Shown here: positions 7,864-15,460 of the stretch, in pieces
Layout of the letters: every line of letters begins with the position of its first letter
How positions within the stretch are numbered: the first letter of the stretch is position 1
Source of the DNA: DATAEK01 sp036258055
GTDB taxonomy: Bacteria; Acidobacteriota; Vicinamibacteria; Vicinamibacterales; 2-12-FULL-66-21
Assembly: GCA_036258055.1 (NCBI GenBank)
Contig: DATAEK010000367.1
Span: 1 to 18,332 of the forward strand
Reading direction: 5' to 3'
DNA: 18,332 bases
Program-made: the position numbers and the translations under genes
The notes under the pieces: model-generated
What the model was told of the DNA's origin: nothing
Databases searched by the model: none
Seen by the model: only the letters and a program-made list of their open reading frames with translations

Positions 7864-9213
7864 TCAGATCCCCGCCGCGTTCTGGGCCTCGAACGTTCCC
7901 TTGAGGATCAGCACCGCCTGACCCGTGAGCCGCACCGTCTCGCCGGCTTTCAGCGTGTGATGTTCGAGCGTTTGACCCGACAGGGGATGAAGAACGTCGA
8001 ACGTCACCGCGCGCCGCGCCTCGAGCGTGACGCCCTCGACGATGCCGAGTGGGACGACCACGAACTGCCCTCCCTTGACGGACGTCAGCACTTGTCGCGC
8101 GCCGTCTTTGGAGCTCTCTGTCGCCAGAGCTCCGCGAGTGTCGCCGGCAATCGGAACGAAAACCTGGATCCCCGCCTCAGCGCCGGCGTTCTGCCGAAAC
8201 AGCTCGTGCTGCCAGTTGGGGATATCGGCGGGCAGATACGTCTTCATCGCCGAGAGCCCGTCGAGCGCCTGCCGTGCTCCCGACATGTCAGCCAGCGCGT
8301 CACGTCCCCAGACGCCGGCGTCGGTGTGAAAGACGTACAGCCCGCTCCCTGACATGTAGGCGGAGATCGCTGCCGCGACGATGCGCGTGGGATCGGTTTC
8401 GCTCTCGACCGAGCTGCCCGGCCCGATCGGTTCGTTGCTCGAGGTGACTGGCGGCAAACCCGCACATTCCCGGTTGTGCCACGGAGCCAGGATCGGTTCC
8501 CAGCGTCCAAGAGACCCGTTCACGTCGCGTGAGAAGTGCTCGGTCATGATCTCGACCGGGACGTCCTTGTAGAGCACGAGATGATCGGCGCACGCCTGCC
8601 CCTGCGAGTCACTGATCGCAACCGGGATGTCCGTTCGCGAGGCGAGATAGCTGGCGATCTCGCGGATCTGCTTGATCCCCTCCGCACCGCCAAAACCGTT
8701 CTGCCAGGACTCGTTGGCCACTTCCAGGTGCATGATCTTGTGTTCGCGGCCCCGCGTCATCTCGAGGAACGTATCCACGAGACGAAATCGATCCGCGCGA
8801 TCCGGGATCATCTGATCGGCATCGGCGAAGATGGTCCACTCCACCCGAAGACCGTAGCGGTCGTAGGTGTAGTCAGTGAGACCCGCGATGACGTCTTTGT
8901 AGTCGGGCCAGCGCCAGTCGACCTCGCGGCCGGCCCAGTAGGGTTGGCGGCCGACCACGCCCAGCACACGAATGTAGTCGAAGTGATGATCGGCGAGCAG
9001 CTTGAGATGCGAGTCCAGCCTGGCGCGATCGTGCTTGTACCCCCACGCTCCCCAGAAGAGCGATGCCCCCAACGCCGAGAAGTCCCCGCCATCGTCCGCC
9101 AGCAGATGTCCGTTGACGTGAATCTTTCCTGGTCTCGCGCCTGACGCCGGCCGAGGGTCCTGCGCGAGCGGGATGAGCAGCAGAGCTACAGCAACCAAGT
9201 GAGTCAGCGGCAT
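7864..9213 (-). CDS. Secreted glycoside hydrolase-like protein (clan GH-A/cellulase fold)
   Basis: Predicted 449-residue exported protein with a signal peptide (MPLTHLVAVALLLIPLAQ). The catalytic-type module (about 30-330) looks like a TIM barrel. KIHVNGHLLADDGG and FSALGASLFWGAWG near 30-57 resemble the first strand of GH5-like enzymes. LEVANESW at 163-170 places Asn167-Glu168 where clan GH-A enzymes keep the acid/base, and SSNEPIG (258-264) offers Glu261 as a possible nucleophile. The last 120 residues (GIQVFVPIAGD, GQFVVVPLGIVEGV, FDVLHPLSGQTLEH) look like a C-terminal beta-sandwich. The family assignment comes from this layout; the second Glu is less certain, because NEP is not the usual strand-7 signature. 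Substrate unknown. The gene stands alone on its strand. Confidence 0.8.
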   Translation of the reverse strand: MPLTHLVAVALLLIPLAQDPRPASGARPGKIHVNGHLLADDGGDFSALGASLFWGAWGYKHDRARLDSHLKLLADHHFDYIRVLGVVGRQPYWAGREVDWRWPDYKDVIAGLTDYTYDRYGLRVEWTIFADADQMIPDRADRFRLVDTFLEMTRGREHKIMHLEVANESWQNGFGGAEGIKQIREIASYLASRTDIPVAISDSQGQACADHLVLYKDVPVEIMTEHFSRDVNGSLGRWEPILAPWHNRECAGLPPVTSSNEPIGPGSSVESETDPTRIVAAAISAYMSGSGLYVFHTDAGVWGRDALADMSGARQALDGLSAMKTYLPADIPNWQHELFRQNAGAEAGIQVFVPIAGDTRGALATESSKDGARQVLTSVKGGQFVVVPLGIVEGVTLEARRAVTFDVLHPLSGQTLEHHTLKAGETVRLTGQAVLILKGTFEAQNAAGI

Positions 9214-9285
9214 AACAAGTCAGACGCCATCAGACGACGATTTGTGGATTCCAGATCTGTGCCGTAGCGACCGATCGTAGTGTTT

Positions 9286-9404
9286 CTCGGCGCTCGGCGC
9301 TCGGCGCTCGGCGCTCGGCGCTCGGCGCTCGGCGCTCGGCGCTCGGCGCTCGGCGCTCGGCGCTCGGCGTTCGGCGTTCGGCGTTCGGCGTTCGGCGCTC
9401 GGGG
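9286..9404. repeat. 7-bp minisatellite, 17 units
   Basis: Twelve exact CTCGGCG units (9286-9369) are followed by four TTCGGCG variants (9370-9397) and one degenerate CTCGGGG (9398-9404). The unit has no stop codon in any frame, so it creates spurious reading frames of the SAERRAP type on the minus strand. Such GC-rich heptamers are common between genes in Acidobacteriota-like genomes (general familiarity). Copy number is probably unstable. Confidence 0.95.
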
Positions 9405-9421
9405 TCCGGCTGAAGCCGGAC
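9404..9421. repeat. REP-like palindrome abutting the minisatellite
   Basis: GTCCGGCT and AGCCGGAC flank a 2-nt GA centre, giving an 8-bp stem directly at the end of the heptamer array. It resembles dispersed extragenic palindromes; a degraded second copy starts near 9475. Confidence 0.75.
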
Positions 9422-9549
9422 GCTACCCGTCGTCTCAGGTTGCTGATGCCGGACTTCACACGTCATCATCTCAGGTCCGGCTGGGGGCGACGGGACGCGT
9501 CGTTCCGTTCGCTTGTCAGCGGTTTGACGCGTCTGGTAGCGTGCAGGAC

Positions 9550-10095
9550 ATGTCGAGCCCGATTGGACACGCGCTGGCTGGCTACGCCGCGGGCGTTCTC
9601 GTGGCAGGGCGCGATGAGCGCGCAGCCACGTTTCCCGCCCACACCCGTGACCGCGTCATCCTCTTCGCCGGCCTTGCGTGTTTGCCTGACGTGGATTTTC
9701 TGTTCGGTGCGCACAGCATGTACACGCACAGCATCGGGGCCGTGTTGCTGGTGACGATAGCGGCAGCGGTGGCCTTGCGGTCGTCGTGGAGGATCGTGGC
9801 GGCCTGCGTCGTTGCCTACGCCTCGCACCTGTTACTCGACTGGCTCGGCAACGACACCTCGCCACCGATCGGCATCATGGCGCTGTGGCCGTTCAACAGC
9901 GTCTACTACCAGGTGCCGGTGCCGATCTTCCTGCCGGTGTCGCGACGTTACTGGCTGCCGAATTTCTGGCAGTACAACCTGATGGTCGTTGGTATCGAGA
10001 TCGCGCTCTTCGGTAGCCTCGCGCTCGCGGCGCATTGGTACGTCAACAGAGGCAGAGCTCGAGGAGTGCAGAATCGCCTGCAGAGTCTGCAATAA
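9550..10095 (+). CDS. YdjM-like membrane-bound metal-dependent hydrolase
   Basis: Predicted 181-residue membrane protein of the YdjM/DUF457 type. It shows the family's histidine and aspartate pattern: SSPIGHALAGY at the N-terminus, CLPDVDFLFGAHSMYTHSIG (about 50-69) and YASHLLLDWLGNDTSPPIG (about 91-109), followed by LWPF. These His/Asp residues are thought to bind metal next to the membrane. Hydrophobic segments near 38-50, 65-80, 82-100 and 145-163 fit an inner-membrane protein. ATG at 9550 begins the family's usual N-terminus. GTG at 9541 is in frame with nothing clearly better upstream, and the long open frame back through the repeat array is an artefact. In E. coli, ydjM is in the SOS regulon; no LexA site is evident here. 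The substrate is unknown. Confidence 0.88.
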   Translation: MSSPIGHALAGYAAGVLVAGRDERAATFPAHTRDRVILFAGLACLPDVDFLFGAHSMYTHSIGAVLLVTIAAAVALRSSWRIVAACVVAYASHLLLDWLGNDTSPPIGIMALWPFNSVYYQVPVPIFLPVSRRYWLPNFWQYNLMVVGIEIALFGSLALAAHWYVNRGRARGVQNRLQSLQ

Positions 10096-10130
10096 GGCGG
10101 CGCACTTCACCTGTCGGAAGAAATGGTGGC

Positions 10131-11285
10131 CTAACGCGCACCCACGGATTCGGGCGCCAAAGCGTTGTGATACCGGCGCCTCTCGCGAGCGGCACGGACC
10201 AGGAACTGCGCGTACGGTGCGACCTGTTTGATCGCCGCAACGTTCATCTGGCAAGGGCTCAAACAGGTCGGGCACTTCTCGTCGCGGATGTAGTTGCGAT
10301 GCGCCTGGCTCTCGGCGCTGAAGTAGAGCTTCTCGGCGTCCTGCTCGCGGAGGTTGCCGATGACTTCGCTGTTCTCGCAGAAGAACATGCCGCCATCGGG
10401 ATTGAGCATGATGCCTTGCGTCTGGAACGGGCACGGCGCCATCCGGTGATACCCGTTGCCGATCATGTCCGCGTAGTGCATGTAGACGTAGTTCTGCCCG
10501 TCGAACAGCGAATCCATCCTCACTCGATCGAGGAAGAACTGCCGCATCCGCTCTTCTTCCTCGCCGACCGGCGCGCAGGTCGACACGAGGTCGGCGTTGC
10601 CGAGCATCGGCTCCGTGAACCGCACCATGTTGAAGACGATGTCCAGGTCTTCCTTCTTGGCCCACGCCAGGATGTTCTCGGCGTCGTTCAGGTTGGTGTG
10701 GAAGATCGTCGTGGAAATGCCGAAGTTGAAGCTGTGCGTCTTCTGCAGAGCCTGCATCGCCCGGATCGTCTCGTTCGCCTTCTCGAATCCGCGTTTCACC
10801 TGACGCACCTGGTTGTGCATGTCGCCGACGCCGTCGATCGACACACGGGTGCTGAAGATGACGCCGCGCTCGTTGCAGAGCTCGACGATCTCGGTGAGCA
10901 TCGGGATCGCGCGATGAGGCGTCAGTCCGGTCGTGTTCAGGCCGAGCTTACGCAGGCGGGGGAATTTGTCGAGCATGAGCCGGCAAATGTCCACTAGATC
11001 ATTGCGCGTGGTCGGCTCACCCCCGGAGACATTGGCGTTCTCGATGTTCTTCCAGAGCGGGGAACTGAGGGCCGTTTCGATCTCCGCCAGGGTCATGTCG
11101 GTCTTGCGATCGCCCCGTTTCCAGTTGTGGCACATCTCGCACCGGGCATCGCAGACGAACGTGCAGTGGAAGATCAGCACGGTCGGGTGGATGGGCCGCA
11201 CCTTGGCGACGTAGCTGTTGATCAGATCGCGAGGAGCGCTGGCCGCGGCCTTGATGAGGTACTTCAGCGCGTAGGTTTGTGCCAT
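10131..11285 (-). CDS. Radical SAM protein with C-terminal cysteine cluster
   Basis: Predicted 384-residue radical SAM enzyme. CDARCEMC (Cys45, 49 and 52) is the CxxxCxxC site that binds the 4Fe-4S cluster and SAM. VSGGEPTTR (about 86-94) is the GGE motif, and SIDGVGDMHN (about 148-157) follows as in SPASM/twitch-type enzymes. A later cysteine set, in PCPFQTQG, FFCENSE and CPTCLSPC (about 284-344), suggests one auxiliary Fe-S cluster. Relatives act in peptide modification, sugar chemistry and lipid chemistry, so the reaction cannot be read off. ATG at 11285 fits the MAQTYALKYLIKAA start. No Shine-Dalgarno is visible, and a -10-like TAGAAT lies only 10 nt upstream, so the mRNA may be almost leaderless. 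It is divergent from the B12-binding radical SAM gene. Confidence 0.93.
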   Translation of the reverse strand: MAQTYALKYLIKAAASAPRDLINSYVAKVRPIHPTVLIFHCTFVCDARCEMCHNWKRGDRKTDMTLAEIETALSSPLWKNIENANVSGGEPTTRNDLVDICRLMLDKFPRLRKLGLNTTGLTPHRAIPMLTEIVELCNERGVIFSTRVSIDGVGDMHNQVRQVKRGFEKANETIRAMQALQKTHSFNFGISTTIFHTNLNDAENILAWAKKEDLDIVFNMVRFTEPMLGNADLVSTCAPVGEEEERMRQFFLDRVRMDSLFDGQNYVYMHYADMIGNGYHRMAPCPFQTQGIMLNPDGGMFFCENSEVIGNLREQDAEKLYFSAESQAHRNYIRDEKCPTCLSPCQMNVAAIKQVAPYAQFLVRAARERRRYHNALAPESVGAR

Positions 11286-11295
11286 TAAACTATTG

Positions 11296-11324
11296 ATTCT
11301 ACGTGTTTAGCGCCAGCAAGTAAA
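11296..11324 (-). promoter_or_regulatory. Candidate promoter of the minus-strand radical SAM gene
   Basis: Read on the minus strand, TTTACT (11324-11319) is followed after 17 nt by TAGAAT (11301-11296). These match 4/6 and 5/6 of the sigma-70-type consensus. Transcription would start within a few bases of the ATG at 11285. Confidence 0.42.
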
Positions 11325-11351
11325 GCGTGACCCGCAGCCCTGCGCGCTAAG

Positions 11352-11435
11352 ACCGCGAGAATACCGCGGTCCTCCTGCCTCAGCCCCAACGGACAAGCGA
11401 CGCGGATCCACGGTCGCGCATACCAGCGCGGTATG
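11352..11435. other. Two short inverted repeats between divergent radical SAM genes
   Basis: ACCGCG (11352-11357) and CGCGGT (11365-11370) flank 7 nt. CATACC (11419-11424) and GGTATG (11430-11435) flank 5 nt. Both are perfect 6-bp arms in the 232-bp divergent gap and could be operators, but arms this short arise by chance in GC-rich DNA. Confidence 0.35.
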
Positions 11436-11482
11436 GCCTGGGCTGGTGCGCTCGAAGTCCCCGGCCGAAAACATTGATAGTG

Positions 11483-11514
11483 TAAAATCGCGCGACATGT
11501 CTTTTTTTGAGGAG
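11483..11514 (+). promoter_or_regulatory. -10-like box and ribosome site of the B12 radical SAM gene
   Basis: TAAAAT (11483-11488) stands in a locally AT-rich stretch, with no clear -35 partner. GAGGAG (11509-11514) then lies 3 nt before ATG 11518. The ribosome site favours that ATG over ATG 11497, which would be almost leaderless. Confidence 0.45.
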
Positions 11515-11517
11515 AAA

Positions 11518-13074
11518 ATGCCACGGACCGACGGGCGCCTTGACCTTCTGCTGATTTATCCCCCGTGGGCGGTTTCACAGGACCGCGGGAACTCGATGAT
11601 GAACTGCCTGCCGCCGCTCGGCATTCTCTCGATTGCCGCGTATGCGGAGGCGCAGGGCTACAGCGTTGGCGTGCTCGATGTCCACGCCGACAAGCTGGTC
11701 GACACCGACGTCATCGCGCATCTTCGTTCCACCCGTCCGCGCGTCGTGGGCATTTCCGTCCTGACCAACATGGCGGTGCCGGCCCACTACATCGCGAGGC
11801 TGTGCAAGCAGACGGTGCCGGACTGCGTCGTGATCTGCGGCGGGGCACACGCCGAGGCCATGCCGGAGTCGATGCTCGCCAATAGCGCCTTCGATGCGGT
11901 CGTGCGCGGCGACGGGGAAGAGGCGACGCACGAGATTCTTCAGGGCCGGCCGTTGGGAGAAATCCTGGGCTTGAGCTACCGCGACGCGGCACACCGGCTC
12001 GTCCACAACCTGCCGCGGCCGCTCCGCATGGATCTCGACAGCTACCCGATGCCGGCGTACCATCTCGTGAACTTCAAAAACTACTTCCCGGCGGTGGGGA
12101 CGTACCGGAACCTGCCGGCGATGAACGCGCTGATGACGCGAGGCTGTCCCGGGAAGTGCACGTTCTGCAACTCGGCCTTCACGACGCTGCGGTCCCACTC
12201 GCCGGCGAAGATGGTCGAGCACGTCAAGCACCTCCGCTACGAGTACGGGGTTCGCCAGGTCCAGTTCTACGACGACACCTTCACGGTTGCGAAGAAGACC
12301 GTGATTGAATTCTGCCGGCTCATGATCCAGGAAAAGGTCGACGTGACCTGGATCGCCTTCATCCGAGGCGACTGCTTCAGCCGGGAGATCGCACAGTTGA
12401 TGAAGGCCGCCGGCTGCCATCAGGTGCTCGTCGGCATCGAGAGCGGCGACGAAGGGATCATGCGGAACATCCGCAAACCCATCGACAAGAACCGCTACCG
12501 GGAAGCGGTTCGCATCGCCCACGACTGCGGGATCGAAGTGCGCGCGTCGTTCATCCTCGGCAACGTCGGGGAAACCTGGGACACGATGCAGGCGAGCCTG
12601 GACTTCGCCAAGGATCTCGACCTGGATCTGTTCCAGTTGAACATCAGCACTCCCTATCCGGGCACACAGCTCTATGAATACGCAGTGACCACCGGAAGGC
12701 TCGTTCACAAGAACTGGTCCGAATACGGTCAGCGGACGGTGCTGGTCCGATTGGACGACCTGACCGCCGAAGATATCTACCGGTTCGAAAAGCACGCCTT
12801 CCGCTCGTTCTACTTCAGGCCGAAGACGGTCCTGCGACATCTGCGGCGCATTACCCGGTGGCGTCAGGTCAAGGAACTGTTCACGACGTGTGTCGCGATC
12901 GTCCTTGGCCATATGGAATACCGGAATCCGCAGTGGAAGAGCTGGGCGTCCTGGACCGAGGAGCAGTTCCAGGATCTGCCCATCGCCGCGCCCCAGCTGC
13001 CGCAGTTGACGTACAAGCTGCGTCAGGAATCGATACCGGAATCGATACCAGATCCCGTCGCGGTCGCCAACTAG
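11518..13074 (+). CDS. B12-binding-domain radical SAM protein
   Basis: Predicted 518-residue protein of the BchE/HpnJ-like class. The N-terminal Rossmann-type domain (about 8-145) shows LDLLLIYPPW, PPLGILSIAAYAEAQGY, VGISVLTNM, VICGGAHA and VVRGDGEEA, the layout of a cobalamin-binding domain. DxHxxG is not complete: it reads DVHADK at 54-59, as in many members of this class. The radical SAM core follows, with TRGCPGKCTFCNS placing Cys210, 214 and 217 on the 4Fe-4S cluster. It continues through FYDDTFTV and LVGIESGDEGIMRNIRK, typical of the YgiQ/B12 rSAM type. The C-terminal 120 residues are helical and unassigned. These enzymes carry out methylations, ring closures or lipid modifications; the substrate is unknown. 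ATG at 11518 is preferred because of GAGGAG upstream and because the conserved domain starts eight residues in; ATG 11497 is the alternative. Confidence 0.93.
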   Translation: MPRTDGRLDLLLIYPPWAVSQDRGNSMMNCLPPLGILSIAAYAEAQGYSVGVLDVHADKLVDTDVIAHLRSTRPRVVGISVLTNMAVPAHYIARLCKQTVPDCVVICGGAHAEAMPESMLANSAFDAVVRGDGEEATHEILQGRPLGEILGLSYRDAAHRLVHNLPRPLRMDLDSYPMPAYHLVNFKNYFPAVGTYRNLPAMNALMTRGCPGKCTFCNSAFTTLRSHSPAKMVEHVKHLRYEYGVRQVQFYDDTFTVAKKTVIEFCRLMIQEKVDVTWIAFIRGDCFSREIAQLMKAAGCHQVLVGIESGDEGIMRNIRKPIDKNRYREAVRIAHDCGIEVRASFILGNVGETWDTMQASLDFAKDLDLDLFQLNISTPYPGTQLYEYAVTTGRLVHKNWSEYGQRTVLVRLDDLTAEDIYRFEKHAFRSFYFRPKTVLRHLRRITRWRQVKELFTTCVAIVLGHMEYRNPQWKSWASWTEEQFQDLPIAAPQLPQLTYKLRQESIPESIPDPVAVAN

Positions 13075-13141
13075 ACGGGAGAGTTCGGTCGAGTCAGGGA
13101 TGATCGCGTCCGTTCAGCCCAAGAGCGGTCGCGAGTGAGCC

Positions 13142-13699
13142 ATGCCAACTGGCGCCGGCATTTCGACGACGGGGTGGTCAGGCCGGGTGCAGGTCGACGC
13201 GGTGAGCCGCGGCGAGGGCCTGCTGCTCGCTGCCGGCGCGCTCGTCGGTGTGCTCGGCGTGCTCAAGGGAATCGGGCCGGCGTTCGTGCCGGGCTCCGAT
13301 TTCTATTGGCTTCTCAGCTACGAGCACGGCTTCATCCGGCGAGCCTTCCTCGGGACCCTGTTCCGACCGTTCCTGCACATCTGGGCGGGGGATCGCCTCA
13401 AGCCTGCGGTCGCGGCCACGCAGATCGTCGTCTGCTTCGCGATCGTCTGGATGTTCGCGGCGATGTTCACGCGGGCCGTGCGACGCGAACAGCGCCTGGA
13501 CAGCAGGATCACGCTGATGGCCGCGTTCGTACTCCTAATGGCCAGTCAGCTGATGCCGACGCTGGCTCATGACATCGGCTACGTGGACGTGTACCTCGTG
13601 CTCCTCGTGCTCGTCGGCTTCAGGCTGGCCCAGACCGGACGGTATGTCGTCGCCGCGCTCGCGTGGCTGACGCCTTCAACGACGTCCGCTCGCTTCTGA
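13142..13699 (+). CDS. Membrane protein, probably 3'-truncated
   Basis: A 185-residue frame. Hydrophobic segments lie at about 26-44, 87-107, 123-140 and 147-163. The outside loop has DFYWLLSYEHGFIRRAFLGT (about 54-73), reminiscent of the YxHGFxRR loop in larger orphan membrane proteins. The membrane domain breaks off after AHDIGYVDVYLVLLVLVGF, and the last residues (LAWLTPSTTSARF) look unrelated to a membrane segment. The gene stops 72 bp before the next start. I think the 3' part was deleted, leaving a remnant, but a genuine short protein is not excluded. ATG at 13142 has only a weak ribosome site; GTGs at 13187 and 13202 are alternatives. Function unknown. Confidence 0.6.
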   Translation: MPTGAGISTTGWSGRVQVDAVSRGEGLLLAAGALVGVLGVLKGIGPAFVPGSDFYWLLSYEHGFIRRAFLGTLFRPFLHIWAGDRLKPAVAATQIVVCFAIVWMFAAMFTRAVRREQRLDSRITLMAAFVLLMASQLMPTLAHDIGYVDVYLVLLVLVGFRLAQTGRYVVAALAWLTPSTTSARF

Positions 13700-13735
13700 C
13701 ACCTGCCGCCACGGCCGATCCCGGCTCCGCTCGGA

Positions 13736-13744
13736 TGTATCATC
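13736..13744 (+). promoter_or_regulatory. Conserved TGTATCATC element upstream of the 562-residue membrane protein
   Basis: It lies 27 nt before ATG 13772. The matching element of the inverted relative also sits 27 nt before its ATG, and the flanking bases are partly conserved. A -10-like box is the simplest reading. Confidence 0.38.
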
Positions 13745-13771
13745 GTGCACGATGGACAGGGACGAGTTCGC

Positions 13772-15460
13772 ATGAGCCGCAAGGCCGTCGTGCTCTCGGG
13801 TGTCGTGCTGTTGTCGATCGCGGCGCTGGCGGTCTGGTCAGGCCAGGTGCCGCGCGAGCGTGAAGTACTGCGCGAAGTCTACAGCCCCACGTTCGGGACG
13901 GTGCCGCAGGAGGCGTCGATCGCGACCACGATCGACGAGCTGCGCAAGGAGCTGGGATCTGCCGCAAATCAGGGATTTCTCGAGCGTCTGGTCCCCGACC
14001 AGGCCGGCGTTCTGTGGATCACCGTGCTCGTGGCGCTCGCCGTCGGGTTCGACTTCTCGCGCGGGCGCAGCTCGCGCAACCTCGACCTGATCCTCGCCCT
14101 CGCGCTCGGGCTCGTCCTATTCGACGTGATGCGATTCTTCAGCATCCGTCTCGATCCAGTGCACTGGCGGCTGCTGGACGCCGTGTACACCGTGGTCGTT
14201 GCGCTGAATCTGGCGCTCCTCGTGCGAGCCTTGTGGCGCGCAGCCGGAGCCGGCGCAGAGACGCCGTGGCGGCCGAATCTTCGTGGCCGTCCCCTCGCGG
14301 CCGTTGCCGTGCTGCTCGCCGCGTTGAATGTCGCTGCCGCGCTCGTGCGTGCGCCCGACGATGCGGGCTACTTCATCAATCTGGGAGCGCAGCGGCTGCG
14401 TGAGCGCGGTCGGCTCCCGTACGGCGACCCGCTGCTCACCAACACGCCGGGCGCGGCCTACGGTCCCGTGCTGTACGCGGCTCACGTGCCGTTTCAGTTC
14501 CTGATCGAGCCGCACTCGCCGAATCCCGTATCGGGTCCGAACCCGCTCAAGGAGGGCGCGACCTATTTCCTGCCGCCGCTGCTCGCCACGAAACTCTGCA
14601 CGATCACGTTCCACCTCGCAGGCCTGCTCGCGCTGTTCGTCGTGGGTCGGCGGCTCACCAGCGAGCCGGACGTCGGCTGGGCGCTGGTGGCGCTCTACTG
14701 CGGCAGCGCCTTCGTGATGGGAATCGGCGGCGGCAAGGAGTCCATTGGCGGGATGACGTTCATCTCGCACATCGCGCCGGCGGCGTCCACCCTGGTCGCG
14801 TTTGCCTGCCTGCCGTGGCCTGCCGCATCGGGAGCGATGCTCGCGGTGAGCGCCGGCGTAGGCTTCTATCCGGCGTTCATGCTTCCGGCGTGGTTCGCGT
14901 TCTTCTGGCGCAATCGGGTGCACGCGATTCGGTTCGGTGTCGGGTTCGCCGTCGCCGCGACGATCATTTGCGGCTCGACCTGGCTCCTGTCGCGACCGGC
15001 CGACGGGCGCGGTCGCATCGGCACGATCCTCCACGATACGTTCGGCCATCATACGGATCCGCAGGGCTACGGCAGGAGCCCGTATGGGTTCTGGGGGCAG
15101 CGCGAAGGGATCCGCGGCTGGATGACGACGCCGCTCGTCGGCGAGTCGGGCTTCAGTTCACCCTCCTACCTGCTGTTCTTCGGACTGATCGGCGCGACCG
15201 TCTGGCTGGCGCGAAACGCGTCGGCGTCGAGGCTTGCCTTGCTGACCGGCGCGATTGGGTTGGCGTCGTCGCTGGTCAAGATTCAACCGACGGGCACCTA
15301 CGTGAGCTGGGCGTACCCGTTTCTGCTGATCGGTATCTTCGCCGGCTTCAGCAGTGCGCGTGGACGGTCGGCGGGGGATGGCGAGGTGACGGCAAGGGAA
15401 CGCCCTCGAGCCGGCATCAGCCGGGAGGGCCGTGCCGGCGCCGCGGCTCGAGGACGATGA
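13772..15460 (+). CDS. Large polytopic membrane protein, GT-C-like, intact relative of the remnant
   Basis: Predicted 562-residue membrane protein of no named family, with about 10 hydrophobic segments (for example 7-22, 80-93, 106-122, 137-153, 173-192 and several beyond 270). The segment DDAGYFINLGAQ (196-207), continuing through GRLPYGDPLL to TPGAAYGPVLYA, is almost unchanged in the decayed copy at 94-547. It is probably the key extracytoplasmic site. KIQPTGTYVSWAYPFLLIG near the C-terminus is the second unchanged block. The acidic DD and GD pairs suggest a GT-C glycosyltransferase-like role; that is inference. ATG 13772 is chosen because the remnant's N-terminus aligns from there; GTG 13745 is nine codons longer. 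The last 40 residues are basic and low in complexity and overlap the converging small gene by 44 bp. Confidence 0.85.
   Translation: MSRKAVVLSGVVLLSIAALAVWSGQVPREREVLREVYSPTFGTVPQEASIATTIDELRKELGSAANQGFLERLVPDQAGVLWITVLVALAVGFDFSRGRSSRNLDLILALALGLVLFDVMRFFSIRLDPVHWRLLDAVYTVVVALNLALLVRALWRAAGAGAETPWRPNLRGRPLAAVAVLLAALNVAAALVRAPDDAGYFINLGAQRLRERGRLPYGDPLLTNTPGAAYGPVLYAAHVPFQFLIEPHSPNPVSGPNPLKEGATYFLPPLLATKLCTITFHLAGLLALFVVGRRLTSEPDVGWALVALYCGSAFVMGIGGGKESIGGMTFISHIAPAASTLVAFACLPWPAASGAMLAVSAGVGFYPAFMLPAWFAFFWRNRVHAIRFGVGFAVAATIICGSTWLLSRPADGRGRIGTILHDTFGHHTDPQGYGRSPYGFWGQREGIRGWMTTPLVGESGFSSPSYLLFFGLIGATVWLARNASASRLALLTGAIGLASSLVKIQPTGTYVSWAYPFLLIGIFAGFSSARGRSAGDGEVTARERPRAGISREGRAGAAARGR

Larger units (their letters stand above)
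9214..9549. other. 336-bp divergent intergenic region without a gene
   Basis: Between the GH-like gene and the YdjM-like gene there is no credible coding sequence. It contains a 17-unit 7-bp tandem repeat and a 16-18-bp palindrome. It also has a loose duplication of CGTCGTCTCAGGT (about 9428-9440) with CATCATCTCAGGT (about 9464-9476); the second copy is followed by another partial TCCGGCTG. Confidence 0.7.

Noticed and set aside
9286..9404. CRISPR array
   Set aside because: Units are 7 bp, directly adjacent, with no spacers.
9220..9469. Minus-strand SAERRAP-repeat proteins
   Set aside because: They are translations of the 7-bp tandem array, which lacks stops in every frame; no start signals.
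11286..11517. tRNA or small RNA gene in the divergent gap
   Set aside because: No T-loop (GTTCRA) signature or cloverleaf pairing could be found; only short hairpins.
11575..12912. 445-codon minus-strand frame
   Set aside because: Antisense to the B12-binding radical SAM gene, whose motifs are unambiguous.
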